64,000 nt of DNA from a bacterium (lineage in GTDB: Bacteria; Sysuimicrobiota; Sysuimicrobiia; Sysuimicrobiales; Segetimicrobiaceae): assembly GCA_035295165.1 (NCBI GenBank), contig DATGJN010000091.1, positions 62,001-126,000 on the forward strand, given 5' to 3'. Made by a program: the position numbers and the translations under genes. Of the stretch, positions 42,251 through 50,615 are shown one piece after another (within the stretch, counting starts at the first letter, position 1; each line of letters starts with the position of its first letter). The notes under the pieces are model-generated. The model had not been told where the DNA came from. It saw only the letters and a program-made list of their open reading frames with translations, and made no database searches.

Positions 42251-43069
42251 ATGGCGGGCAACGACCTCCGATCAGGACACGCGCCCCGAGTCGACGAATT
42301 CGTGCGCTCATCCGATGGAACGCGGGTTGGCTTCACCCGGCTCGGATCGGGACCGGCATTGGTAGTGGTTCATGGCAGCCTGTCGACGCGTGAAGATTGG
42401 CTCACCGTGGCGAGTCTGCTGGCCGATCACTTCACCTGCTATGTGATGGATCGGCGCGGGCGAGGGTTGAGCGGTGACGCGCCGGATTACGCGATCGAGC
42501 GAGAGTGTGACGACATCACCGCGGTGCTCGTGGCCGCGGGGCGCGCAGCAAATCTCCTCGCACACTCGTTCGGTGCGATCTGTGCCCTCGAAACGGCGAT
42601 GCGCGTCGTGGTGCCGCACCTTATCTTGTACGAACCTCCGCTTCCCGTCGGTGGGCGGGTCGCGGGTGAACATCTTGGCGAATATCGGGCCGCCGTCGCC
42701 ACGGGCCGCTTGGATGAGGCTCTTGAAATCGGCCTGACGCGCTTCGTCGGATTGTCGGCCGGGCAAATCGCGGGAATGCGCACGGCGCCAATTTGGCCGC
42801 AGTTGCGGTCGCGTACTCCCACATGGACTCGTGAAGTGGAAGCCATCGACGGCCTCAGCTCGAGCGTCGACCGTTACAGTGCGCTGACGTCCTCCACCCT
42901 CCTGCTGGTCGGGAGTGAAAGTGCGAAGCACCTCAGGGATGCCACAGCGGCGCTCAGTCAAGTACTTCAGCATGGCCATGTGACGACGCTCGTCGGGCAA
43001 GGGCATATGGCGGGTCGGCTCGCGCCCGAGCTCGTCGCACGAGCCGTCACTGCATTCCTGCGACAGTGA
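42251..43069 (+). CDS. Alpha/beta hydrolase
   Basis: A 272-residue alpha/beta hydrolase. The oxyanion motif is VVVHGSLSTREDW, the nucleophile is Ser106 in LLAHSFGAIC, and the catalytic His is in LVGQGHMAGRLAP near the C-terminus; 'LVGSESAKHLRD' is where the acid is expected. Substrate unknown; esterase, lactonase or haloperoxidase-like activities are possible. The start is uncertain: the ATG at 42251 has only a weak GGGTAGA, and ATG 42233 is an alternative. Base composition looks lower in G+C than that of its neighbours, and the gene is bracketed by imperfect direct repeats, both hinting at acquisition. Confidence 0.75.
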   Translation: MAGNDLRSGHAPRVDEFVRSSDGTRVGFTRLGSGPALVVVHGSLSTREDWLTVASLLADHFTCYVMDRRGRGLSGDAPDYAIERECDDITAVLVAAGRAANLLAHSFGAICALETAMRVVVPHLILYEPPLPVGGRVAGEHLGEYRAAVATGRLDEALEIGLTRFVGLSAGQIAGMRTAPIWPQLRSRTPTWTREVEAIDGLSSSVDRYSALTSSTLLLVGSESAKHLRDATAALSQVLQHGHVTTLVGQGHMAGRLAPELVARAVTAFLRQ

Positions 43070-43405
43070 ATCGTGTCGAACGAGGAGTGCCACCGCCCGG
43101 TCGAGCAGTGCTCTAGACAGTTCAGACGTCAAGGTCGTCTGGTTCGAGGAGAGTCGACTACTCACACCACCGCGCAATGAGCATACCGGGTGGCGCGCTC
43201 CGCGGGGGGCCCCGACGGTCGAGAACGCGCCAAGGGTGCGATGAATCGACGGCGAACACTCGCTTCGGCTTGATCTCGAAGCGGCACTCTCGCCCTTGGG
43301 AACTCGCCGGCGCGACGGAAGGGACTGACAGATGGAGAGACGCACCCCCTGCGAGATTGCCGTTCGCGCGCATCGCTTGGGCGCCGCGAGATGGAGGCTC
43401 CTCGC
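43070..43405. other. Intergenic region before the DyP-encapsulin operon
   Basis: About 335 bases without a supported gene. It contains the right copy of a degenerate direct repeat (43211-43262) and the imperfect hairpin GCTTC/GAAGC just after it. Promoter elements for the peroxidase-encapsulin operon should be here, but I see no clear hexamer pair. Confidence 0.35.
43211..43262 (+). repeat. Degenerate direct repeat, right copy
   Basis: CCCGACGGTCG, then GAACG..GC.AAGGG, then after 13 variable bases CGGCGAACACTCG. It matches the copy at 42157-42209 in order and spacing. Confidence 0.45.
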
Positions 43406-44485
43406 GTGAGCGCCGGCGGCGCGGAACGGGCGGGACACGCCACCCCGCAACCGGTGGTGGCGCCGCTCACGCGCGACGCGATCTTTCTGGTGGTGACCGT
43501 GAACCCGGGGGTCGAGAGCTGCGCGGCGGTGCGGGCGCTCTGCGGAGATCTCGGCGCGCTCCTGCGCGCGGTCGGATTCCGTGACATCGAAGGCGACCTG
43601 TCCTGCGTGGTGGGGTTTAGCTCCGACGCGTGGGACCGGCTCTTCGGGCAACCGCGGCCGGCGGAGCTCCATCCGTTCCGGGAAGTCACCGGCCGGCCGC
43701 ACCGCGCGGTCTCCACGCCCGGCGATATCCTCTTTCATATCCGCGCGAAGCGCATGGACCTCTGCTTCGAGTTGGCGACGCAGATCACGGCGCGCCTCGG
43801 CGATGCGGTGGCCCCTGTGGACGAGACGCACGGCTTCCGTTATTTCGACGACCGCGATCTGATCGGGTTCGTCGATGGGACGGAGAACCCCAGGGATCAG
43901 GCGGCGATCGACGCCACCATCATCGGCGACGAGGACGCGGCGTTCGCCGGCGGCAGCTACGTGATCGTGCAGAAGTATCTCCACGACCTCCGCGGGTGGA
44001 ACGCGCTGTCGACCGAGGCGCAGGAGCGCATCATCGGCCGGACGAAGCTCTCCGACATCGAGCTCGACGACGCCGTCAAGCCCACCGCGGCGCACAACGC
44101 GCTCACGACGATCGTGGAAGACGGGGTCCAGCTCGAGATCCTCCGCGACAACATGCCATTCGGCGAGGCGGCGAAGGGCGAATTCGGTACGTATTTCATC
44201 GGGTACGCGCGCTCGCCTCACCGGATCGAGCAGATGCTGGTGAACATGTTCGTCGGCCGTCCACCGGGCAACTACGACCGGCTGTTGGACTTCAGTCGCG
44301 CCGTCACCGGGACGCTGTTCTTCGTCCCGTCCGTGACGTTCCTGGAGAACGTGTCCGGCGGCGAGCCTGCCGTCGCGGCGCCGCCACCAGGTCCGTCCTC
44401 GCCGTCTGCGCCCGAGTCGGCACCGCCATCGCGCGACGGATCGCTCGGCATCGGTTCCCTCAAAGGAGACTCCCGAGATGAATAA
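43406..44485 (+). CDS. Dye-decolourising (DyP-type) peroxidase with encapsulin targeting peptide
   Basis: A 359-residue haem peroxidase. GFVDGTENPRD is the DyP distal motif with its catalytic Asp, KPTAAHNALT gives the proximal haem His, and 'LRDNMPFGEAAKGEFGTYFI' the distal Arg region. After the fold come a Pro/Ser-rich linker (AAPPPGPSSPSAPESAPPS) and the tail DGSLGIGSLKGDSRDE, which matches the short cargo-loading peptide (consensus GSLxIGSLK) that docks enzymes inside encapsulin shells. The encapsulin gene overlaps by 8 bases. GTG 43406 is used because GGAGG lies 8 bases upstream. It should oxidise dyes or phenolics with H2O2 inside the compartment. Confidence 0.92.
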   Translation: MSAGGAERAGHATPQPVVAPLTRDAIFLVVTVNPGVESCAAVRALCGDLGALLRAVGFRDIEGDLSCVVGFSSDAWDRLFGQPRPAELHPFREVTGRPHRAVSTPGDILFHIRAKRMDLCFELATQITARLGDAVAPVDETHGFRYFDDRDLIGFVDGTENPRDQAAIDATIIGDEDAAFAGGSYVIVQKYLHDLRGWNALSTEAQERIIGRTKLSDIELDDAVKPTAAHNALTTIVEDGVQLEILRDNMPFGEAAKGEFGTYFIGYARSPHRIEQMLVNMFVGRPPGNYDRLLDFSRAVTGTLFFVPSVTFLENVSGGEPAVAAPPPGPSSPSAPESAPPSRDGSLGIGSLKGDSRDE

Positions 44486-45281
44486 CCTGCACCGCGAACT
44501 TGCCCCGATCTCCGACGCCGCGTGGGCTCAGATCGAGCAGGAAGCGTCGCGCACGCTCAAGCGCCACCTTGCGGCACGACGGGTGGTCGACGTGCACGGG
44601 CCTAACGGCGTCGCCTTTTCCGCCGTCGGCACCGGCCATCTTCGGCCTGTCGAAGCTCCGGGGGAGGGTATCCACGCCTGGCAGCGCGACGCGACGGCGC
44701 TCGTGGAGCTGCGTGTCCCGTTCGAACTGGATCGCCGGGCGATCGATGACGTGGAACGCGGCGCCAACGACTCGGATTGGCAGCCGCTCAAGGATGCTGC
44801 GCGCACGATGGCCTTTGCGGAGGACCGGGCCGTCTTCGAAGGCTACGCTCCCGTCGGCATCGGAGGCATCCGACGGGGCACCAGCCACCCGGTGATGCCC
44901 CTCCCCGCTGATGCGCGCGAATATCCGAGCGCGATCGCTCGGGCGGTAACCCAGCTGCGTCTCGCCGGCGTCAACGGCCCGTACTCTGTGCTGCTGAGCG
45001 CCGACGCCTACACCGGCGTCAGCCAGGCCAGTGACCACGGCTACCCCGTGCTGCAGCACGTCAAACGTCTCCTAGACGGCGAGATCATCTGGGCCCCGGC
45101 GATTGCCGGAGCGTTTGTCTTGACCACCCGCGGCGGCGACTTCGATCTGCACATCGGCCAGGATATGTCGATCGGCTACGCCAGCCATGCGGACGCCGTC
45201 GTGCGCCTGTACCTGCAGGAGACCTTCACCTTCCTACTATTGACCGCAGAAGCCGCTGTGGCGCTGACGCCCCCCGGGTAG
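44478..45281 (+). CDS. Family 1 encapsulin shell protein (linocin/HK97 fold)
   Basis: A 267-residue encapsulin of normal length. MNNLHRELAPISDAAWAQIE is the characteristic N-terminal helix that contacts cargo; 'RRVVDVHGPNGVAFSAV' and 'AFAEDRAVFEGYAPVGIGGI' are conserved strands and E-loop region. The C-terminus reads 'GQDMSIGYASHADAVVRLYL' then QETFTFLLLTAEAAVAL, matching family 1 shells. Such proteins assemble into icosahedral cages, usually of about 60 subunits. Its Shine-Dalgarno AAAGGAGA (44462-44469) lies inside the codons for the cargo-loading tail of the peroxidase, tying shell and cargo translation together. Confidence 0.94.
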   Translation: MNNLHRELAPISDAAWAQIEQEASRTLKRHLAARRVVDVHGPNGVAFSAVGTGHLRPVEAPGEGIHAWQRDATALVELRVPFELDRRAIDDVERGANDSDWQPLKDAARTMAFAEDRAVFEGYAPVGIGGIRRGTSHPVMPLPADAREYPSAIARAVTQLRLAGVNGPYSVLLSADAYTGVSQASDHGYPVLQHVKRLLDGEIIWAPAIAGAFVLTTRGGDFDLHIGQDMSIGYASHADAVVRLYLQETFTFLLLTAEAAVALTPPG

Positions 45282-45302
45282 GAGCCGGCGCCGAGGGACT
45301 GA

Positions 45303-45806
45303 TCACCTCGCCCAGCGGAGCCCCCGCAGCCGGCTCACGGCGGCGCGCGCCGTTCGGACGGTGCGTCTCGGCAACCTGCGCATTGGCATCCATGCGACAT
45401 CGGCGACGTCATCGCCCGCGGTGAGATCGGCAGTCCCGTCGGCGATCCGGGCAATGTAGCACACGTCCAGCGTGGCGATTCCTCCGGACCCGTACGTTCC
45501 GGCAAAGGTGCCAAGCGTCCCCTGCAGTTCCACCTCGACGCCCAGTTCTTCCCGTGCCTCACGCCGTGCCGCGTCTTCCGCCGTTTCTCCCGGCTCCACG
45601 AACCCGCCGACGAGGTCCCAGTGCCCCTGCAACGGAGGGATCGCTCGTTTCGCGAGCAGAACGCGCGCCCCGTCCACAATCACGAGCGAGGCCGTAGGTT
45701 TGGGATTGTTCCAGTATGTCCATCCGCACCGGCGGCAGGTCTTTACGCCGCGGCCGCCGACCGGCGTCAGCGGCGCGGCGCACTGCATGCAGAAGCGCGC
45801 TCGCAT
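45303..45806 (-). CDS. NUDIX hydrolase with N-terminal zinc ribbon
   Basis: A 167-residue protein. Cys6, Cys9, Cys24 and Cys27 form a zinc ribbon (FCMQCAAPL and KTCRRCGWTYW), followed by a Nudix domain whose box is GFVEPGETAEDAARREAREE plus LGV (69-90), fitting Gx5Ex7REUxEExGU. The layout resembles NudC-type or ADP-ribose-type pyrophosphatases that hydrolyse nucleoside diphosphate derivatives such as NADH or capped RNA ends, but the NudC SQPWPFPxS motif is absent. GGAGG sits 7 bases before the ATG at 45806. Convergent with the encapsulin gene and divergent from the next hydrolase. Confidence 0.87.
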   Translation of the reverse strand: MRARFCMQCAAPLTPVGGRGVKTCRRCGWTYWNNPKPTASLVIVDGARVLLAKRAIPPLQGHWDLVGGFVEPGETAEDAARREAREELGVEVELQGTLGTFAGTYGSGGIATLDVCYIARIADGTADLTAGDDVADVAWMPMRRLPRRTVRTARAAVSRLRGLRWAR

Positions 45807-45916
45807 GGCGATCCTCCAGGAGAAAGCGCCGTCCGGCCCCCAAAGAGGCAGGTTCGTCCTGCAGGAAGAACCGTACCACAGCGCAGCGTCGGTCGAGCAT
45901 GCGCCGGAGTGACTCC

Positions 45917-46720
45917 ATGGACAGCACCGCCCCCCGTGTCCCACGCTTGGCCGGCGCCCTGGTGACCGTGCCGGGCGCCGGGGTGGTGCTGAGTGGATGG
46001 CTGTTTCCTCCCGCGGCGCCGGGTCGAGCCGCGTCGGCCGCGGTGATCGTGCTGCACGGGTGGAGGCCGCCTGGCGTCTGGGCTGCCCTGGACGTGGCGG
46101 GCGTCGCTCGCGAACTTGCGACGGAGGGATACGCCGCGCTCGCGCTGTCCCTGCGCGGATGGCCGGGGTCCGGCGGCGAGGACGACGGCGGGTTGCGCCA
46201 GCCCGACGACATCGCCGCGGCCCTCGACTGGCTCGCGTCGCGACCCGGTGTGGATCCTGCCCGTCTTGGGCTCCTGGGGTTCTCCCAGGGGGGGCAGGTG
46301 GCGCTGTTGACTGCGGCGCGGTCGGCGTCGGTGAAGGCGGTGGTCGCGTACTATCCGGTGACCGACATCGATGCGTGGCGCGAGACGACGTCCTTTCCGG
46401 CGATCCGGGACGTCTACGTGCCGCGTGTCTGCACCCCCGGCGGGACGCGGGTGCGATCGCCCGTCGACCGCGCCGCTTCCATCACCGCCGCGGTGATGCT
46501 GATCCACGGCGATCGAGATACCCGCGTGCCGACGGCGCAGAGCGTGGCGATGGCCGATGCGCTCGCCGCCGCCCGCCGTCGTGTGGAACTCGTGCTCGTG
46601 CCGGAAGCGGACCACGGGTTTGCCCGGCGCGAGCACCCCGGCGTGTGGCGGCGGGCGCTCGCGTTCTTCGAGGAACACCTGCGCGGCGAGACCGGCAGCG
46701 CGCGACCGGTGGTCCCGTGA
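45917..46720 (+). CDS. Dienelactone-hydrolase/prolyl-peptidase-like alpha/beta hydrolase
   Basis: A 267-residue alpha/beta hydrolase. Nucleophile Ser123 in LLGFSQGGQVAL, Asp201 in IHGDRDTRVP and His233 in EADHGFARRE form the triad; VIVLHGWRPPG gives the oxyanion region. It resembles BAAT/DLH-type hydrolases that act on lactones or peptides. The ATG at 45917 has GGAGT upstream. Its TGA overlaps the GTG of the next gene by four bases, so the two are coupled; 110 bases separate it from the divergent NUDIX gene. Confidence 0.82.
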   Translation: MDSTAPRVPRLAGALVTVPGAGVVLSGWLFPPAAPGRAASAAVIVLHGWRPPGVWAALDVAGVARELATEGYAALALSLRGWPGSGGEDDGGLRQPDDIAAALDWLASRPGVDPARLGLLGFSQGGQVALLTAARSASVKAVVAYYPVTDIDAWRETTSFPAIRDVYVPRVCTPGGTRVRSPVDRAASITAAVMLIHGDRDTRVPTAQSVAMADALAAARRRVELVLVPEADHGFARREHPGVWRRALAFFEEHLRGETGSARPVVP

Positions 46721-47565
46721 GCGACGAGACGTCGAGGCGGGCGCTACGGCCTGTCGTCACCGCTCATCTCTTCCCTGAACTCCTGACTGGGCTCCTGGAG
46801 CTCTTGACCGGGCTGGACACCGGGGAGTGGGCCGCGCCCGTCCCGCGGAAATCCTGGTCGGTGAGAGAGGTGGCGTTGCACCTGCTCGGAGTGGACGTGG
46901 GGCTCCTCTCGCGCCAGCGGGACGGTCACGCGGCGGCCGGGGCTCGCATCGACGACTACGAGGGACTCGTGCGGTTTCTCAAGACGCACAACGACACGTG
47001 GGTTGACGCCGCGCGACGGATCAGTCCGCGCCTGCTCTGCGATCTCCTCCGCTTCACCGGGGACCAAGTCAGCGACTACGTCCAATCGTTGGACCCCGAC
47101 GCGCCGACGGAGCCGGTCAGCTGGGCGGGGCCGGACCCGGCCCCCACGTGGCTGCACGTGGCTCGTGAGTACACCGAACGGTGGCATCATCAGCAGCACA
47201 TCCGCGATGCGGTGGCGAAGCCGGGCTACGGCAGCGTCCGCTATCTCAGGCCCGCGCTGGAGACGTTTGTGCGGGCGCTCCCCCGCGCCTATCGCAAGGT
47301 GGAGGCTCCGGAGCACACGGTGATCGAGATGGCGATTTCAGGAGCGGCGGGAGACAAGTGGCTGCTCGTGCGGGAGTCAGAAGCCTGGAGACTCTATCTG
47401 GGACATACGCCCGCTCCGGACGCGCTCGTCGTTCTTCCGCAGGAGATCGCGTGGCGGCTCTTCACGAGGTGGATCGCCAGGCAGGACGCGCTGCGCGAGT
47501 CTCGGGTGCGCGGAGATCCGTCGCTGGCATCTGTGGTGTTTGATACGGTCGCCGTCATCGCGTAG
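46717..47565 (+). CDS. DinB-fold/maleylpyruvate-isomerase-like protein
   Basis: A 282-residue protein. 'WAAPVPRKSWSVREVALHLL' followed by GVDVGLLSRQRDG is the start of a DinB/MDMPI four-helix domain, with the His of 'VALHLLGVD' and the pair in YTERWHHQQHIRDA as metal ligands. The C-terminal part (about 180-282) resembles the extra SCP2-like domain of mycothiol-dependent maleylpyruvate isomerases ('GDKWLLVRESEAWRLYLG'). It may be a thiol-dependent isomerase or transferase. GTG start overlaps the preceding stop (GTGA). The operon ends at the strong hairpin at 47605. Confidence 0.7.
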   Translation: MSDETSRRALRPVVTAHLFPELLTGLLELLTGLDTGEWAAPVPRKSWSVREVALHLLGVDVGLLSRQRDGHAAAGARIDDYEGLVRFLKTHNDTWVDAARRISPRLLCDLLRFTGDQVSDYVQSLDPDAPTEPVSWAGPDPAPTWLHVAREYTERWHHQQHIRDAVAKPGYGSVRYLRPALETFVRALPRAYRKVEAPEHTVIEMAISGAAGDKWLLVRESEAWRLYLGHTPAPDALVVLPQEIAWRLFTRWIARQDALRESRVRGDPSLASVVFDTVAVIA

Positions 47566-47604
47566 CGGCAGGTGTGCGGCCTGCGACCCGGCGCGGTCGC
47601 CACG

Positions 47605-47640
47605 CGCGAGGGAGCCGGCCCGAAGACCGGCTCCCTCGCG
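47605..47640. terminator. Bidirectional terminator hairpin
   Basis: CGCGAGGGAGCCGG (47605-47618) and CCGGCTCCCTCGCG (47627-47640) are perfect 14-base arms with the 8-base loop CCCGAAGA. It sits in the gap between the convergent DinB-fold gene (stop 47565) and binding-protein gene (stop 47675) and can serve both. Confidence 0.75.
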
Positions 47641-47674
47641 GCGCGTTGGGGTCGATGGGGTGCGGCTCAGGCCG

Positions 47675-49300
47675 TCACTGCGTGTATCGCCACTGCTCGA
47701 TGTTCCACCCGTCCCCGGCGTTGCTGGGGTTGCCGGTGAGGCCGGCGAGCTTGCTGCTCGTCGCGGTGGCGGAGACCATGTAGTACACGGGGATCGTCGG
47801 CACGTCCCGCCCGAGCATCTCCTGCGCCTTCCAGAACAGCGGCTTGGCTTTTGCGGGATCGATTTCCTGTTCGGCCTGGTTGATGACGTCCGTCACGTCC
47901 TTGTTCACGTAGAAGTCTTCGTTCAGGCCGTTCGGCGGCAGCGCGTCGGCCGAGTAGAAGATCGACAGCGCCGGCGGCGCGCCGATCTTCCAGCGGTGGA
48001 ACAGGGTGTCGCACTTGCCGGTGACCCGGATCTCCCCGTACACGGTCGAGGAGTAGTTGTGGATCTGCATATCCATGCCGACCGCGCGCAGTTCGGCCTG
48101 GATGACCTGTTGGACCCGGTCCTGGGTCGCGTCCCCGGTCGCATTGCAGTTCTCGAACGTCAGCGCGTGACCGCCCTTCTGGAGCACGCCGTTCGCGCCC
48201 GGCGTCCAGCCCGCCGCGGCGAGGAGCTGCTTCGCCTTGGCCGGATTGTACGTGTACTGACTGTACGCCTTCGCGTCGTACGCCCACGTCAGCGGGGTCA
48301 TCGGCGGCCCCGCGGCCGTGCCGAGGCCGCCGAGGACGCTCGACACGATCCCGCGCTTGTCGATCGCATACGCGACGGCCTGCCGCACGCGGACGTCCTG
48401 CCACATCGGCCGCTTGAGGTTGAAGTCGAAGTGCATCCACGCGTTGAGCGGGTAGACGACGACCTTCACGTTCGGCGTGGCCTGCAGCGCTTTGATCTGG
48501 TCGAACGGCACGAGCCACGCGACCTGCGCCTCACCCGTCTTCACCATGTTGATCCGCGTGTTCGGGTCCTGGACAAACCGCCACACGATCCGCTTGATGT
48601 GCGGGAGCCCCTGCGCGGCGCCGCGGTAGTACGGGTTCGCGACCTCGACGAGCGACTGCCCGGGCTGCCACGACTCGACCTTGTAGGGACCGGTGAGCAC
48701 GGGGCTCCGGTTGTAGGCGGTGTAGGTGTTCAGGTCGTGGCCCTCGAGGATGTGCTTCGGCATCAGGTACCGGAACGTGTTCACGATGTAGCCCGAGTAC
48801 GGGGTCTTGAACGTCGCGACGACGGTCAGGTCGTCCGGCGTGTCCACCGACTCGATCAGGTTCCAGCCCGGGCGCGTGTCAACGCGGAACGTCGTGTCGA
48901 TCATCGCCTTGTACGTGAACAGGGCGTCCGCCGATGTCACCGGCTGGCCGTCGCTCCACTTGAGCCCCGGCTTGAGCTTCCACGTCACGATCATCTTCTG
49001 GCCGACCAGCTTCACGCCGCCGTTGGACAGGAGCGGGACCTGTCGGGCCAGCAGCGGGATGTACCGCATCTTGTCATCGTTCGTGACGAACCCCTCCGCC
49101 AAGCCCATGTCTCCGACCGCAGGAATGTGCGTGGCGTAGGGGTTCAGCGTGTCGGGTTCCAGGGGATACGCGACCGTGAGCGTGTCCGGTGTCGCCGCAG
49201 CGCCCGCCGGCGGCCCAGGGATCGCGATCAGGCCCGCGACCAGAACCAGCCATGCGATCGTACAGATCGTCCCCGTCATCGTGCGCGCGCGTGTCCTCAT
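47675..49300 (-). CDS. ABC transporter substrate-binding protein (SBP_bac_5), Sec signal
   Basis: A 541-residue family-5 binding protein with an ordinary Sec signal (about residues 1-35, LVLVAGLIAIPGPPAGAAA), unlike the two Tat-type binding proteins at 22232 and 27527. 'YPLEPDTLNPYATHIPAVGD', 'WKLKPGLKWSDGQPVTSADA', 'PYKVESWQPGQSL', 'QAVAYAIDKRGIVSSVLGGL' and 'AKAKQLLAAAGWTPG' are the family landmarks. It is the last gene of the long minus-strand catabolic run. Its permeases are probably those at 56955-58765, on the far side of the RpiR gene, since none is adjacent. Confidence 0.88.
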   Translation of the reverse strand: MRTRARTMTGTICTIAWLVLVAGLIAIPGPPAGAAATPDTLTVAYPLEPDTLNPYATHIPAVGDMGLAEGFVTNDDKMRYIPLLARQVPLLSNGGVKLVGQKMIVTWKLKPGLKWSDGQPVTSADALFTYKAMIDTTFRVDTRPGWNLIESVDTPDDLTVVATFKTPYSGYIVNTFRYLMPKHILEGHDLNTYTAYNRSPVLTGPYKVESWQPGQSLVEVANPYYRGAAQGLPHIKRIVWRFVQDPNTRINMVKTGEAQVAWLVPFDQIKALQATPNVKVVVYPLNAWMHFDFNLKRPMWQDVRVRQAVAYAIDKRGIVSSVLGGLGTAAGPPMTPLTWAYDAKAYSQYTYNPAKAKQLLAAAGWTPGANGVLQKGGHALTFENCNATGDATQDRVQQVIQAELRAVGMDMQIHNYSSTVYGEIRVTGKCDTLFHRWKIGAPPALSIFYSADALPPNGLNEDFYVNKDVTDVINQAEQEIDPAKAKPLFWKAQEMLGRDVPTIPVYYMVSATATSSKLAGLTGNPSNAGDGWNIEQWRYTQ

Positions 49301-49340
49301 CGTTGTCCCTCCCCTGGGGTCTCGTACCGTGATTCCCGTG

Positions 49341-50615
49341 CTACACGGCTCCCGATGCGGGGCCGTCGAGCAACGTCTTGTAGACGCGACCGTCCTTCAT
49401 GACCAGCGCGAGGCGGCCGGGGTCCGCAACGGCGGCGATGTCGTCGAGTGGATCGCCGGCGACGAGCAGCAGGTCGGCCCGGCGCCCGGGCCTGAGCGTG
49501 CCGACGCGGTCGTCCATCGAGAGCAGCCGGGCGGCGTCCCCGGTGGACGCCACGATCGACTGCATCGGGGTCATCCCCGCCTCGACCATGTAGACGAGCT
49601 CCCGCGCGTTCTCGGCGTGTCCGAGCGCGCCTGCGTCGGTGCCCATCGCCATCGGCACGCCGAGCGCGAGCGCCCGGCGGAACACCTTGCGCTTTTCCTC
49701 GAGCATCGCCGGCACCCGCGCGGCGGTGTAGGCCGGAACGGACGTCGGGTCGCGCCGGATCCGTTCCACCATCCGCTGCGTGACGCTGAGGGTGGGGACC
49801 AGCCAGATCCGGCGGCGGGCCATCTCCTCAAGCTGGCGGTCGCTGGCGAGCCCCCCGTGCTCGACCGTGTCCACGCCCGCGGCGAGGCACATGTCGAGGC
49901 TCTCGCCGCCGTGCGCGTGCGCCATGACGCGGACGTCCTTGCTGTGCGCTTCGTCGACGATGACCCGCACCTCGTCGAGACAGAACTGGCGGGTCGTGTA
50001 CCCTCCGCGCGGCGACCCGCCGCCGCCGTTCGTCGCGATCTTGATCCAGTCCGCACCGAGCTTCAGCACCTCCCGGACCTTGCGGCGCACGCCATCCGTG
50101 CCGTCGGCGATGCCGTCCGGAATCCCAGGAAGCCTCGGCAGATCCGAGGAGAGCCCGGACGGCTGCGTGAGATCGCCGTGGCCGCCGGTCTGGGAAATGA
50201 TCACCAGGCTGATGAGGAGCCGGGGCCCGTCGATCACGCCCTGGTCGACCGCCATCTTGACGCCGAGGTCGACCCCGGCGGCGTCGCGCAGGGTCGTGAC
50301 CCCGGCCCGCAGCGTGTCGTCCAGCCACCGGCCCACCTGCAGCACCGCCAGGCTCGGCGCCAGTTGGAAGCGGCGCGTCAGGTCGAGCCCGAAGTGCGCG
50401 ACGTGGTCGTGGCAGTCGATGATCCCCGGCATCGCCGTGCACCGCGACCCGTCATACACGTGGGCGCCCGCCGGAAGCGCGCCCAGCCGGTCGAGCGGGC
50501 GCACGTCGGCGATCAGCCCGTCCTCGATGATCACGGCGGTCGCCCCCGTCGCCGCGGCCCCGGTGCCTTCGATCAGCCGGCCGGCTTTGACGACGTGGGT
50601 CACGGCTGCGGTCAC
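49341..50615 (-). CDS. Metal-dependent amidohydrolase (prolidase-like), paralogue 1
   Basis: A 424-residue amidohydrolase. Metal ligands His69-x-His71 (IIDCHDHVAHFG), the presumed carboxylated Lys192 (DWIKIATNGGGGSP), 'MAHAHGGESLDMC', 'DTVEHGGLASD' and the catalytic Asp327 in AMGTDAGALGHAENA. The same motifs occur almost word for word in the gene at 51435, and less closely at 31184. Family members cleave dipeptides such as Xaa-Pro or N-acyl amino acids. The GTG at 50615 overlaps the stop of the creatininase-family gene by four bases, so the two are translationally coupled. Confidence 0.87.
   Translation of the reverse strand: MTAAVTHVVKAGRLIEGTGAAATGATAVIIEDGLIADVRPLDRLGALPAGAHVYDGSRCTAMPGIIDCHDHVAHFGLDLTRRFQLAPSLAVLQVGRWLDDTLRAGVTTLRDAAGVDLGVKMAVDQGVIDGPRLLISLVIISQTGGHGDLTQPSGLSSDLPRLPGIPDGIADGTDGVRRKVREVLKLGADWIKIATNGGGGSPRGGYTTRQFCLDEVRVIVDEAHSKDVRVMAHAHGGESLDMCLAAGVDTVEHGGLASDRQLEEMARRRIWLVPTLSVTQRMVERIRRDPTSVPAYTAARVPAMLEEKRKVFRRALALGVPMAMGTDAGALGHAENARELVYMVEAGMTPMQSIVASTGDAARLLSMDDRVGTLRPGRRADLLLVAGDPLDDIAAVADPGRLALVMKDGRVYKTLLDGPASGAV

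Noticed and set aside
42157-43262. Integron attC sites or an insertion sequence around the alpha/beta hydrolase gene
   Set aside because: The repeats lack the paired core sites of attC, are direct rather than terminal inverted repeats, and no integrase or transposase gene is nearby.
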